In this document: piece after piece, positions 1-6,835 of the stretch | How the letters are laid out: each line of letters begins with the position of its first letter | How positions within the stretch are numbered: the stretch's first letter is position 1 | Source: Mycobacterium sp. OAS707 | GTDB lineage: Bacteria; Actinomycetota; Actinomycetes; Mycobacteriales; Mycobacteriaceae | Reading direction: 5' to 3' | Assembly (NCBI RefSeq): GCF_014873705.1 | Contig: NZ_JADBDS010000003.1 | Location: 62,001-126,000 of the forward strand | Length of the DNA: 64,000 bases | Program-made: the position numbers and the translations under genes | The notes under the pieces: model-generated | Database searches by the model: none | What the model was told of the DNA's origin: nothing | The model's input: the letters and a program-made list of their open reading frames with translations, nothing else

Positions 1-1
1 C

Positions 2-475
2 GGCTCGCCCGCCGCGATCGGTGAGATCGGCGAAATCGTCTGCCGCGGGGACGTTGTGATGTCGGGATATTGGAAGAATCCCGCGGCCACCGCCGCCACC
101 CTGCAAGACGGTTGGTTGCACACCGGCGACATGGGGTCATTCGACGCGCGGGGGTTCTTGACGCTTCGCGACCGCTCCAAGGATGTCGTCATCAGCGGCG
201 GCAGCAATATCTACCCGCGCGAGGTGGAAGAGGTGCTGATGGAGCACCCCGGTGTTGCGGAGGCATGCGTCGTCGGGGCACCGGATCCCGAGTGGGGTGA
301 GGTCGTCGTCGCGTTCATCATCGGTTCCGCTTCACCCGCGGAACTCGATGCCCATCTGCTGGAACGCATCGCGCGGTTCAAGCGGCCGAAGCGCTACGAG
401 TTCGTCGACGAGATCCCCAAGAACAGCTACGGCAAGGTGCTCAAGCGCGAACTGCGAGATCGGCTGGTTCACTAG
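2..475 (+). CDS. Acyl-CoA synthetase (AMP-binding family), C-terminal fragment
   Basis: The reading frame is open to the left edge, so only the last 157 residues are visible. They are the end of an ANL-superfamily ligase, which activates a carboxylic acid to an acyl-adenylate and then an acyl-CoA. Visible family motifs are GWLHTGD, the hinge region RSKDVVISGGSNIYPREVE, and the C-terminal lysine context KNSYGKVLKRELR that positions the catalytic Lys. The substrate cannot be told from this part. The gene ends 25 bases before an SDR-like gene on the same strand, so the two may be co-transcribed. An internal GTG at 56 is not a real start. Confidence 0.9.
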   Translation, partial: GSPAAIGEIGEIVCRGDVVMSGYWKNPAATAATLQDGWLHTGDMGSFDARGFLTLRDRSKDVVISGGSNIYPREVEEVLMEHPGVAEACVVGAPDPEWGEVVVAFIIGSASPAELDAHLLERIARFKRPKRYEFVDEIPKNSYGKVLKRELRDRLVH

Positions 476-500
476 CGTGCCCCGTCCGTAGCATTGCCTC

Positions 501-1154
501 ATGCGTGTGGTCATCGCCGGCGGGCACGGCAAGATTGCCTTGATCCTCGAACGTCTCCTCTCAGAGCGTGGCGACTCGGTAGCCGGATTCATCCGCAATC
601 CTGACCACGCGGCAGACCTGCAAGCGGTCGGCGCGCAAGCATTGGTGGTCGACCTGGAGCAAGCCTCCGTCGACGACGTGGCTTCGCATCTACCTGGTGT
701 CGACGCCGTGGTGTTCGCCGCCGGGGCCGGACCGGGTAGCGGCGCGGCCCGCAAGGAGACTGTCGATCGCGACGCCGCCATACTTCTGGCCGACGCCGCC
801 GAGACGGCGAAAGTTCCTCGCTACGTGATGGTTTCGTCAATCAACGCCGATGCCAACGCGCCGCACACCCGAGACGAGGTATTCACCGCCTACCTGCGTG
901 CCAAGGGTGCAGCCGATGACAACGTTCGCGCCCGGGCGGCGCTCGACACGACCATCGTCCGCCCAGGTCATCTCACCAACGATCCCGGGACAGGGCTCGT
1001 CAGACTCGCAACCCATACCGAACGCGGCGACATCCCCCGCGAGGACGTGGCAGCGGTCCTGCTGGCAGTGTTGGACACCCCCGCCACCGCAGGCCAGACC
1101 TTCAACGTGATCGCCGGCGATACACCGATAGCCCACGCCCTCAACGGGAATTGA
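501..1154 (+). CDS. NAD(P)-binding atypical SDR (NmrA/SDR_a5-like)
   Basis: This 217-residue protein begins with a Rossmann dinucleotide-binding signature, GGHGKIA, at residues 7-13. A conserved VSSINAD-type strand follows near residue 113, as in atypical short-chain dehydrogenases of the NmrA/SDR_a5 type. These proteins bind NAD(P)H as sugar-epimerase-like enzymes or redox sensors, and the usual YxxxK pair is not obvious, so the reaction is unknown. The ATG start is clear. The stop codon overlaps the TTG start of the next gene (TetR), which suggests translational coupling with that regulator. Confidence 0.8.
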   Translation: MRVVIAGGHGKIALILERLLSERGDSVAGFIRNPDHAADLQAVGAQALVVDLEQASVDDVASHLPGVDAVVFAAGAGPGSGAARKETVDRDAAILLADAAETAKVPRYVMVSSINADANAPHTRDEVFTAYLRAKGAADDNVRARAALDTTIVRPGHLTNDPGTGLVRLATHTERGDIPREDVAAVLLAVLDTPATAGQTFNVIAGDTPIAHALNGN

Positions 1155-1750
1155 CTGTGGTGGACCGGCCGTCAACGCGAGAAACCAAGCGCTTGCAGAC
1201 CCGGGAGCGCCTGATGGGGGCCGCCATCGCCGAATTCAAACGCTCGGGGACCGCCGCATCCGATGTCAGGGCGATCGTCGCGGCCGCCGGAGTCGCACAC
1301 GGCACCTTCTTCTTCCACTTCCCCACCAAGGAACATGTGCTGCTGGAACTGGAACGTCGCGAAGAGGAGCGGATCGCCAAGGAGCTGCGTCGCTTCGCGG
1401 CGTCAGAGCACGACCTTGCGTCGGCGTTGCAGGAGTCCGTGCGCCTGATCGTGGGATTGGAACGGCGTCTTGGCCCCGTCCTCTTCAAAGACTTTCTCGC
1501 CCTGCATTTTTCGCCGACTCGTCCGGTCGACGAAAGTAAAGAACACCCGGTCATCGTCTTGGTCGCACAGCAGATCGAAGATGCCCAGGCCGACGGCGAG
1601 GTGGCTCCCGACGTCAACCCGATGAACAGCGCGGTGTTCTTTCTCCTCGGCCTCTACGCGTTGTTGACGACAACGCACGGCTGGCCAGGTCAACAAGCCA
1701 TGCTCGACGACTACGTCAAAAGGACCCTGCGCAGCATCGAGCTCCACTAG
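1151..1750 (+). CDS. TetR/AcrR-family regulator, copy A
   Basis: A 199-residue TetR-type repressor. The N-terminal helix-turn-helix lies at about residues 15-62 and contains the recognition stretch VAHGTFFFHFPTKEH. The rest is the all-helical ligand/dimerisation domain. I chose the TTG at 1151 because it overlaps the upstream stop and gives the same length and aligned N-terminus (both 199 aa, sharing LQTRERL) as the paralogue at 2527-3126; GTG codons at 1157 and 1160 are alternatives. A perfect palindrome starts 8 bases after the stop, in front of the next gene, and is the likely operator for this protein or its paralogue. The ligand is unknown. Confidence 0.88.
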   Translation: MTVVDRPSTRETKRLQTRERLMGAAIAEFKRSGTAASDVRAIVAAAGVAHGTFFFHFPTKEHVLLELERREEERIAKELRRFAASEHDLASALQESVRLIVGLERRLGPVLFKDFLALHFSPTRPVDESKEHPVIVLVAQQIEDAQADGEVAPDVNPMNSAVFFLLGLYALLTTTHGWPGQQAMLDDYVKRTLRSIELH

Positions 1751-1758
1751 TTGACTGG

Positions 1759-1772
1759 CTGACTATAGTCAG
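1759..1772. promoter_or_regulatory. Perfect 14-bp palindrome, candidate TetR operator
   Basis: CTGACTATAGTCAG is its own reverse complement and ends 5 bases before the ATG of the first membrane-protein gene. The embedded TATAGT (1764-1769) fits a mycobacterial -10 box, with the ATG 8 bases downstream. The gene could therefore be transcribed leaderless and blocked by a repressor sitting on the promoter. A near copy lies at 2490-2501 upstream of the second TetR gene. The palindrome is seen directly; the regulator assignment is inference. Confidence 0.7.
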
Positions 1773-1777
1773 TCTGC

Positions 1778-2479
1778 ATGAGCGTTTCCGGCACCTGGAT
1801 CAGCCCTGACCGCACTGGCCTCGACGAGCACATGGAAGAGTCTCGGCTGGCCCAGCGCCGGGCCGACAAGTGGCTGATCTCGGGCAGCATCCTGATCGGG
1901 ACCGCGGCGCTCGGCATCTTTGGCCTGCCGCTGTTCCTGCGCGGAGTATTCCTGCTGCGCCGCGCCCAGCGCGATGGACTTTCGGTGCGGCCGATGCTGG
2001 TCACACTGCTCGGCTATCTGGTGATCATCGATGCGGCGATCAACACCGTGGGGTGGGCGCTCGACATGGTCGCCAACCACTCCCTGCTCGCGCGCGTGCT
2101 ACTTACCGGCTGGGGCAACATGTTTGACGCCGGTTACTTCTGGCACTTCAACGAATTGTGGATCGGTGGCGCAGCCGGACCCGGCGAGAAGGGCTGGGAG
2201 ATCGGCCTCATTTTCACCGTGTTCACCATGCGCATCGCGGCGGCGATCGGCTTCCTGCAGATGAAGCGGTGGGGCCAGCAGTGGATGATCATCACCTGCT
2301 GGATGGGCGTGGTGATCTGGTGCGGCTATGTCTTCAACATGACCATGTACGCCGACGTCCGGTTCGCGGGGGTGGTGTTGCCGGTGGTGGGCTGGTGGCT
2401 GTACGACATCTTCTACATCACCCCGTTCCTCGCCATTCCGTACCTGCACACCGTGAACCGCGAGATCTTTTCTGACTGA
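1778..2479 (+). CDS. Five-helix membrane protein of unknown function, copy A
   Basis: A 233-residue integral membrane protein with about five hydrophobic helices (roughly residues 33-55, 73-95, 141-161, 167-190 and 196-222). It belongs to no family I recognise. It is paralogous to the 233-residue protein at 5711-6412, and the shared core includes GWGNMFDAGYFWH (D117, H123), then E126, and a C-terminal H224. These polar residues in a very aromatic setting could bind a metal or substrate, but that is inference. It lies between two TetR genes, and the set continues into VWA and MoxR-type ATPase genes. A 119-bp stretch (2240-2358) is identical to the other copy at DNA level. Leaderless start inferred: -10-like TATAGT sits 8 bases upstream. 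Confidence 0.85.
   Translation: MSVSGTWISPDRTGLDEHMEESRLAQRRADKWLISGSILIGTAALGIFGLPLFLRGVFLLRRAQRDGLSVRPMLVTLLGYLVIIDAAINTVGWALDMVANHSLLARVLLTGWGNMFDAGYFWHFNELWIGGAAGPGEKGWEIGLIFTVFTMRIAAAIGFLQMKRWGQQWMIITCWMGVVIWCGYVFNMTMYADVRFAGVVLPVVGWWLYDIFYITPFLAIPYLHTVNREIFSD
2240..2358 (+). repeat. 119-bp identical direct repeat, copy 1 (inside membrane protein A)
   Basis: This stretch is base-for-base identical to 6173-6291 in the paralogous membrane protein gene, while the flanking coding sequence has diverged. It encodes about residues 155-193, the segment around FLQMKRWGQQW and the next helix. Identity that includes third codon positions points to recent gene conversion between the copies or to very strong nucleotide constraint. 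Confidence 0.95.
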
Positions 2480-2489
2480 CTTGACTCAT

Positions 2490-2501
2490 TGACTTTAGTC
2501 A
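2490..2501. promoter_or_regulatory. Second candidate TetR operator (TGACT-N2-AGTCA)
   Basis: TGACTTTAGTCA has 5-bp inverted arms and matches the palindrome at 1759-1772 except at the centre. In both places a TTGACT lies 8-9 bases upstream (1751 and 2481), so the two sites share an extended layout. It lies 25 bases before the ATG of the second TetR gene. TAGGTT at 2507-2512 is a possible -10 box. The likely role is autoregulation by one or both of the paralogous TetR proteins. Confidence 0.62.
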
Positions 2502-2526
2502 GTAGCTAGGTTACAAAAGGCAGACC

Positions 2527-3126
2527 ATGACGCCACAGGTGAAGCCGTCGGCGCGGGAAGCACGGCGGCTCCAGACTCGCGAACGGCTTCTCGGCGCGGC
2601 GGTCGCCGAGTTCAAGCGCGCGGGCATGGCAGGCGCCGACGTGAACGCGATTGTCACCGCCGCAGGAGTCGCGCACGGCACCTTCTTCTTCCACTTCCCG
2701 AGCAAGGAGCACGTCCTGCTCGAACTCGAGCGCCGCGAAGAGGCGCGCATGGCAAGAGAATTCGCGCGCTTCCTGGACGGCCCGTCCGACCACATCGCTG
2801 CGCTGGTCGAGGTCGTCCGACTAGTCACCGAGTTGGAACAGCGACTCGGATCACTGCTGTTCAAAGAGCTGCTGGCGCTGCACTTTTCGCCGTCGCGACC
2901 GACCAAGGATGACTGGACCGACCACCCGCTGATCGTGCTGCTGGTCCGCGAGATCGAGCGGGCACGAGGCGACGGCGTGGTGCACCTGGAAGTCGACGGT
3001 TTCTACAGCGCGACGTTCTTTCTGCTCGGCATCTACGGCGTACTCACCACCACGGCCAACGACAACCGCGACACCATGCTGAGCAAGCTCGTCGCGTCCG
3101 CTGTCCGTGGGCTGGAAATCCACTAG
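2527..3126 (+). CDS. TetR/AcrR-family regulator, copy B
   Basis: A 199-residue TetR-type repressor, clearly paralogous to the one at 1151-1750. The two share the HTH segment VAHGTFFFHFP, the LLELERREE stretch and LALHFSP in the effector domain. The effector domain has drifted more than the DNA-binding region, so both may read the same operator while responding to different ligands. The ATG start follows a palindrome at 2490-2501. A purine-rich GGCAGACC precedes the start but no strong ribosome-binding site is visible. The next gene, a 34-residue membrane peptide, starts 23 bases after the stop. Confidence 0.88.
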   Translation: MTPQVKPSAREARRLQTRERLLGAAVAEFKRAGMAGADVNAIVTAAGVAHGTFFFHFPSKEHVLLELERREEARMAREFARFLDGPSDHIAALVEVVRLVTELEQRLGSLLFKELLALHFSPSRPTKDDWTDHPLIVLLVREIERARGDGVVHLEVDGFYSATFFLLGIYGVLTTTANDNRDTMLSKLVASAVRGLEIH

Positions 3127-3149
3127 CCGGTCAACAAGAGAGGTCGATC

Positions 3150-3254
3150 ATGGGTTATCTCTGGGAGATCCTTCGATACGTCGCCGCATGGGGCGGCACG
3201 ATTTTGATCATCGCGTTCTGGTATTGGATGTTCTCCAACATCGGCACGTTCTGA
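3150..3254 (+). CDS. 34-residue single-helix membrane peptide
   Basis: A small ORF with a good ribosome-binding site (AGAGAGG at 3137-3143, about 6 bases before the ATG). The peptide starts MGYLWEILRYVAAWGG and continues into a hydrophobic, tryptophan-rich helix ending in FSNIGTF, so it should span the membrane once. Its stop is 6 bases before the VWA gene. No family is recognised. Its position, matched by a 42-residue peptide on the far side of the VWA/ATPase pair, suggests a small structural subunit of a membrane complex. Confidence 0.7.
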   Translation: MGYLWEILRYVAAWGGTILIIAFWYWMFSNIGTF

Positions 3255-3260
3255 TCCGCG

Positions 3261-4790
3261 ATGGCAGACCTGTCGAATGCCCATGCGATGGCGCTCGAAC
3301 GCAGTTGCGCCGTCGCAGCGGTCGCATTGAGTGACCAGCGGCGCGAAGGTGCGCGCCTGGTCACCGGTGACAGGCGTGTCTTCGGGCTCAACGCGTCACT
3401 GCGCTACGTACACATTCCATATCCCGTGACCAGGGAATGGTCCCGGCGCACCCTGACATGTGGTGTGGCGCTGCAGTGTTCACCGTCGAAGGAGCGGGTG
3501 ACGCAGTATCGCCTGAGCGAGTTGTCGGGCAGGGAACTGCGTGCGCTCACAATTGTCGAGGCCGGTGTCGCGGTCGGTTGGATCGCAGCGCGGTGGCCGG
3601 GTCTGCTCACCGAGGTGCGACGGGTGCTTCCGGATCTCGAACTCATCGCAGCGGATGCGGATGGCGGCGAAATACTAAACCGGGCAATCGCAATGGCGGC
3701 AACGAGCCAGCAGTTGAATGTCCATCCGCTGCTTGGCTGCCTGCCGATCGCCTACACCGCGCCCCACGGGCTGACCGACAGGTTGCGACGCACGTTCGGC
3801 AGGATGCCGTGGACCACAACGCAGAAGCGGCTGCCACGGCCGTACTCCGTGCCCGTCGGTGGCGACGGCGGCGTGCGGAACTCGAATCTGCCGCCACCGA
3901 GCCGGCCGCAAGACAACGACCTCGACATCACCCCGGAGCACCGGCCGGGAATCCCGTATCCCGAATGGAACACGTGGACAAAGAGCTTCATGCCCGACCA
4001 CGTCGCGGTCCTGGAACGCTCCCTATCCAGTCGCACACGTCAGCCGGGCATGAGCTCGGCCGAGCTACGGAAATGGTTCGAAGAACACACGCATCGGGCC
4101 ATGACAACTCGGCTCGAGGACGGCTCCGACATCGACGTCGACCAGTACGTCTCCCACTACATCGACATGAGGACTGGCGAGGCTGCCGAACCCCGCATCT
4201 TCCGCGAGCTGCTGCCGACCAGCCGTGACGTCACCACCGCGCTACTGCTCGACGGCAGTTCGTCGCTGGGGGTGCACGGCGGCCGGATCTTCCGGCTGGA
4301 ACTCGCCTGCGCCGACGCGCTTTCCCGCGCAATGCAACTCGCCCGCGAACGGCACGGCGTGTTCGTGTTCACCGGAAACACCCGACACCGGGTCGAGGTG
4401 CGCTGCCTGAAAGACTTCGAGGACCGGCGATTCGTGCCGCCAAGCAAGTTGGGCCTGGAAACCGGCGGCTACACCCGGCTCGGTGCGCCCCTGCGTCACT
4501 TGACGAGCCGGCTGTTGGCGCAGCCGTCGGAGCGACGCCTGTTGATCGTCATCGGCGACGGGCTGATCTCCGACGACGGCTACGAGGGCCGCTATGCCTG
4601 GGCCGACGCCGCGCACGCTGTCGAGGAGGCTAACGACGCCGGTGTCTCCGTGTACTACGTCGGCGTCGGACCAACCCGCGTCGACCCACTTCCCGAGGTG
4701 TTCGGACCCCGACGGTCCCAACGGATCCGGCGCGTTGAGGAACTGCCGCGGGTGTTGGCCCATGTCCACAGGGAGTTGGTGGCCACATGA
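3261..4790 (+). CDS. VWA-domain protein, NorD/CbbO-like
   Basis: A 509-residue soluble protein. The C-terminal third is a von Willebrand A domain with a complete MIDAS metal site: D331-G-S-S-S335, T405 and the aspartate of IGDG (D433). The N-terminal 300 residues are unlike anything I can name. VWA proteins encoded beside MoxR-type ATPases (NorD, CbbO, CoxE) act with the ATPase to activate or load metal into a target enzyme. Here the ATPase gene follows with a 4-base ATGA overlap, the hallmark of that pairing. No nitric-oxide reductase, Rubisco or CO-dehydrogenase gene is present, so the target must be something else, probably the flanking membrane proteins. The VWA assignment is secure; the target is inference. 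Confidence 0.88.
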   Translation: MADLSNAHAMALERSCAVAAVALSDQRREGARLVTGDRRVFGLNASLRYVHIPYPVTREWSRRTLTCGVALQCSPSKERVTQYRLSELSGRELRALTIVEAGVAVGWIAARWPGLLTEVRRVLPDLELIAADADGGEILNRAIAMAATSQQLNVHPLLGCLPIAYTAPHGLTDRLRRTFGRMPWTTTQKRLPRPYSVPVGGDGGVRNSNLPPPSRPQDNDLDITPEHRPGIPYPEWNTWTKSFMPDHVAVLERSLSSRTRQPGMSSAELRKWFEEHTHRAMTTRLEDGSDIDVDQYVSHYIDMRTGEAAEPRIFRELLPTSRDVTTALLLDGSSSLGVHGGRIFRLELACADALSRAMQLARERHGVFVFTGNTRHRVEVRCLKDFEDRRFVPPSKLGLETGGYTRLGAPLRHLTSRLLAQPSERRLLIVIGDGLISDDGYEGRYAWADAAHAVEEANDAGVSVYYVGVGPTRVDPLPEVFGPRRSQRIRRVEELPRVLAHVHRELVAT

Positions 4791-5572
4791 CTGAGACGTA
4801 TTTCGCGAACGGTAACGAGGTGAAGCTGTTCGAGCAGGCATTTCGTCGCCGCATCCCGGTGATGCTCACCGGCCCGACCGGCTGCGGTAAGACCAGGCTG
4901 GTCGAGCACATGGGTCTGCTGCTGGGCAGGCCCGTCGTCACCATCAGCTGCCACGACGATCTCACCAGTTCCGACCTCGTCGGCCGCTTCATGGTGACCG
5001 GTGGCGACGTGGTGTGGACGGACGGGCCGCTCACCAGGGCCGTGAAGGCCGGCGCCATCTGCTACCTCGACGAAGTCGTTGAGGCTCGGCATGATTCGTT
5101 GGCGATCCTGCATTCGCTGACCGATCACCGCCGCGCCCTGTATCTGGATCGGGCCGGCGAAGTCGTGCAGGCGCCGGAGACGTTCATGCTCGTCTGCTCG
5201 TACAACCCCGCCTATCGCAGCTCGCTCAAGGAGCTCAAACCGTCGTTCCGGCAACGGTTCGTCACGCTGCCGATGACGTATCTGCCGCCGGAGCGCGAGG
5301 CGGAGGTGGTTGTCGCCGAAACGGGTGTCGACGCCGGTACGGCGCGGCGGTTGGTGGACTGCGCGGTCGCGATTCGCACCGCGGACGAGGCGTTTCATTT
5401 CGAACCGCCGTCGACCCGGGTGTTGGTGACGGCCGGCCAGTTGATCGCCTCCGGGGCAACCGAATTGGAAGCCGCCGATGCCTGCATACTCGCGCCGTTG
5501 AGCACCGACGGCGCCATCACCGAAGGACTACGAGAAGTCGCGGCCGCCTGCCTGGCTGCCGCTGAAATCTAG
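4787..5572 (+). CDS. MoxR-family AAA+ ATPase (NorQ/CbbQ-like)
   Basis: A 261-residue AAA+ ATPase of the MoxR/NorQ/CbbQ type. It has Walker A GPTGCGKT at 29-36, Walker B ICYLDE (D95-E96), a sensor-1 asparagine in SYNPAYR (N140), and the C-terminal lid region. Such hexameric ATPases remodel a client protein together with a VWA partner. The start ATG lies inside the VWA stop codon (ATGA), so the two are translationally coupled. A strong AGGAGGG after its stop drives the next small gene. In gene order and length it fits the NorQ/CbbQ subgroup, which serves metalloenzymes. Confidence 0.92.
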   Translation: MTETYFANGNEVKLFEQAFRRRIPVMLTGPTGCGKTRLVEHMGLLLGRPVVTISCHDDLTSSDLVGRFMVTGGDVVWTDGPLTRAVKAGAICYLDEVVEARHDSLAILHSLTDHRRALYLDRAGEVVQAPETFMLVCSYNPAYRSSLKELKPSFRQRFVTLPMTYLPPEREAEVVVAETGVDAGTARRLVDCAVAIRTADEAFHFEPPSTRVLVTAGQLIASGATELEAADACILAPLSTDGAITEGLREVAAACLAAAEI

Positions 5573-5585
5573 GAGGGACGCGATC

Positions 5586-5714
5586 GTGGATCAGAAGGAA
5601 CGCAAGCGCAAGAGGGCACTGATCATCCTGCAGATCGCCATCTACGGCTATCTGTTGACGATGTTCGGAATCCAGCTGTACATGTCGTTCGCACGCGGTT
5701 GGTGGGAATTGTGA
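5586..5714 (+). CDS. 42-residue single-helix membrane peptide
   Basis: A GTG-started small ORF preceded by a strong ribosome-binding site (AGGAGGG at 5571-5577). The product has a basic N-terminus (MDQKERKRKR) followed by one hydrophobic helix and ends in RGWWEL, consistent with an N-in single-pass membrane peptide. Its TGA overlaps the GTG start of the second membrane protein (GTGA at 5711-5714), so its translation is coupled to that gene. No homologue is recognised. It is probably a small partner subunit of the membrane protein. Confidence 0.75.
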   Translation: MDQKERKRKRALIILQIAIYGYLLTMFGIQLYMSFARGWWEL

Positions 5715-6412
5715 ACTCGCCCTTGCTCAATCGCTCCGACGGAGCGGTCAGCCTCGACGAACATCAGGACGAGTCGCGGCTGGCTCAGCGCCGCGCCGAC
5801 AAGTGGATGATCGTCGGTGCGGCATTGATGGGGATGTGGGCGCCCGGGCTCATCGGGTTCCCCATCTTCATGCGGGGCGTCTGGCTGCAGCGCCAGGCCC
5901 TGCGCGCAGGCCTTTCGGTCCGGCCGATGATCGTCACGCTGATCGGCTATCTCGTGCTGATCGACGGCTGCCTCAACAGCCTTGGCTGGGCCCTGGACCT
6001 GGTCGCCAACCACACCTTGATCAACCGCGTGCTGATGGTCGGCTGGGGCAACATGTTCGACGCCGGCTACTTCTGGCATTACAACGAACTATGGGTCGGC
6101 GGCGCGGCCGGGCCCGGCGAAAAGGCTTGGGTCGCAGGACTGATTCTGACCGTCTTCTCGATGCGATGCGCCGCGGCGATCGGCTTCCTGCAGATGAAGC
6201 GGTGGGGCCAGCAGTGGATGATCATCACCTGCTGGATGGGCGTGGTGATCTGGTGCGGCTATGTCTTCAACATGACCATGTACGCCGACGTTCGTTACGC
6301 CGGGGTCGTCTTCCCCGTCATCGGTTGGTGGCTCTACGACATCTTCTACATCACCCCGTTCTTGGCCATTCCGTATCTGCACACCGTCAACCGCGAAATC
6401 TTCTCCGACTGA
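5711..6412 (+). CDS. Five-helix membrane protein of unknown function, copy B
   Basis: Paralogue of the protein at 1778-2479. I chose the GTG at 5711, which overlaps the upstream stop and gives exactly 233 residues, the same length as copy A; an upstream TTG at 5699 would add four residues. It shares DESRLAQRRADKW at the N-terminus, GWGNMFDAGYFWH in the middle and an identical C-terminal 25 residues or so ending NREIFSD. About five membrane helices. It sits directly after the VWA/ATPase/42-residue peptide genes and before a bitopic protein, so it is the best candidate client of the AAA+/VWA pair. Function unknown. Confidence 0.86.
   Translation: MNSPLLNRSDGAVSLDEHQDESRLAQRRADKWMIVGAALMGMWAPGLIGFPIFMRGVWLQRQALRAGLSVRPMIVTLIGYLVLIDGCLNSLGWALDLVANHTLINRVLMVGWGNMFDAGYFWHYNELWVGGAAGPGEKAWVAGLILTVFSMRCAAAIGFLQMKRWGQQWMIITCWMGVVIWCGYVFNMTMYADVRYAGVVFPVIGWWLYDIFYITPFLAIPYLHTVNREIFSD
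6173..6291 (+). repeat. 119-bp identical direct repeat, copy 2 (inside membrane protein B)
   Basis: Identical at every base to 2240-2358, about 3.9 kb upstream in the same orientation. See the first copy for the encoded segment. Recombination between the two copies would delete the second TetR, the VWA gene, the ATPase and the small peptides. Confidence 0.95.
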
Positions 6413-6433
6413 ACAGCTTTGAGGAGCCATACT

Positions 6434-6835
6434 GTGACCACGACCGAAGAGCAGAAGACCGAGGATCTGCCACCAGGCACCACGCCCTACTACGCGCGGA
6501 TGCACAAATGGATCAAGCGTGCGGTGCTGGTCTGTCTGATCGCGCTCGTCATCGAGGGCGCTTTCACGCTGCCGTTCATGGCTGTCTACTACGGCTATCC
6601 GACGCTGAGCCTCACCCAGATCTGCAGCGAGCTACTGAAGATCCGCTACTCGGATGACGCGTTGGAATGCAAGTACCCGTACCCGCCGCTGGGCCCACCC
6701 GAAGGCGCTGAGGGTAAGGACACCGCGCGGGACCAGTGGGGCATTCAGCCGGTGCCGAAATATCATCGGCTCGGTTTCCGCGAGCTCGTGCGCATCCACG
6801 ACGAGCGCGTAGCGCGCCAAGCCGCGGGCGGCTAA
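6434..6835 (+). CDS. Bitopic membrane protein of unknown function
   Basis: A 133-residue protein started by GTG at 6434, with GAGGAG at 6421-6426 seven bases upstream; the TTG at 6419 is too close to that site. It has a soluble N-terminus, one hydrophobic helix at about residues 31-54, then an exported or cytosolic tail with two cysteines (in QICSELL and LECKYPY) followed by a proline-rich PYPPLGPPEG. The last gene of the 1151-6835 set, it starts 21 bases after membrane protein B. The cysteine pair could form a disulfide or a metal site. Its stop overlaps the end of the convergent Rv0910-like gene by 4 bases. Confidence 0.78.
   Translation: MTTTEEQKTEDLPPGTTPYYARMHKWIKRAVLVCLIALVIEGAFTLPFMAVYYGYPTLSLTQICSELLKIRYSDDALECKYPYPPLGPPEGAEGKDTARDQWGIQPVPKYHRLGFRELVRIHDERVARQAAGG

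Noticed and set aside
3261..5572. VWA/ATPase pair as true NorD/NorQ of a nitric oxide reductase operon
   Set aside because: No norB or norC gene with heme-binding motifs is found nearby, and the flanking membrane proteins are unrelated.
2240..6291. 119-bp repeat as an insertion sequence or mobile element
   Set aside because: It lies inside homologous coding frames at equivalent positions, with no terminal inverted repeats or target duplication.
1778..6412. Membrane proteins A and B as PmoC/AmoC-type copper monooxygenase subunits
   Set aside because: They lack the D-x3-H metal motif pattern of PmoC as I recall it, and no PmoA or PmoB homologue is present.
6419..6434. TTG at 6419 as the start of the bitopic protein
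   Set aside because: The ribosome-binding site GAGGAG would lie inside the start region; GTG 6434 has proper spacing.
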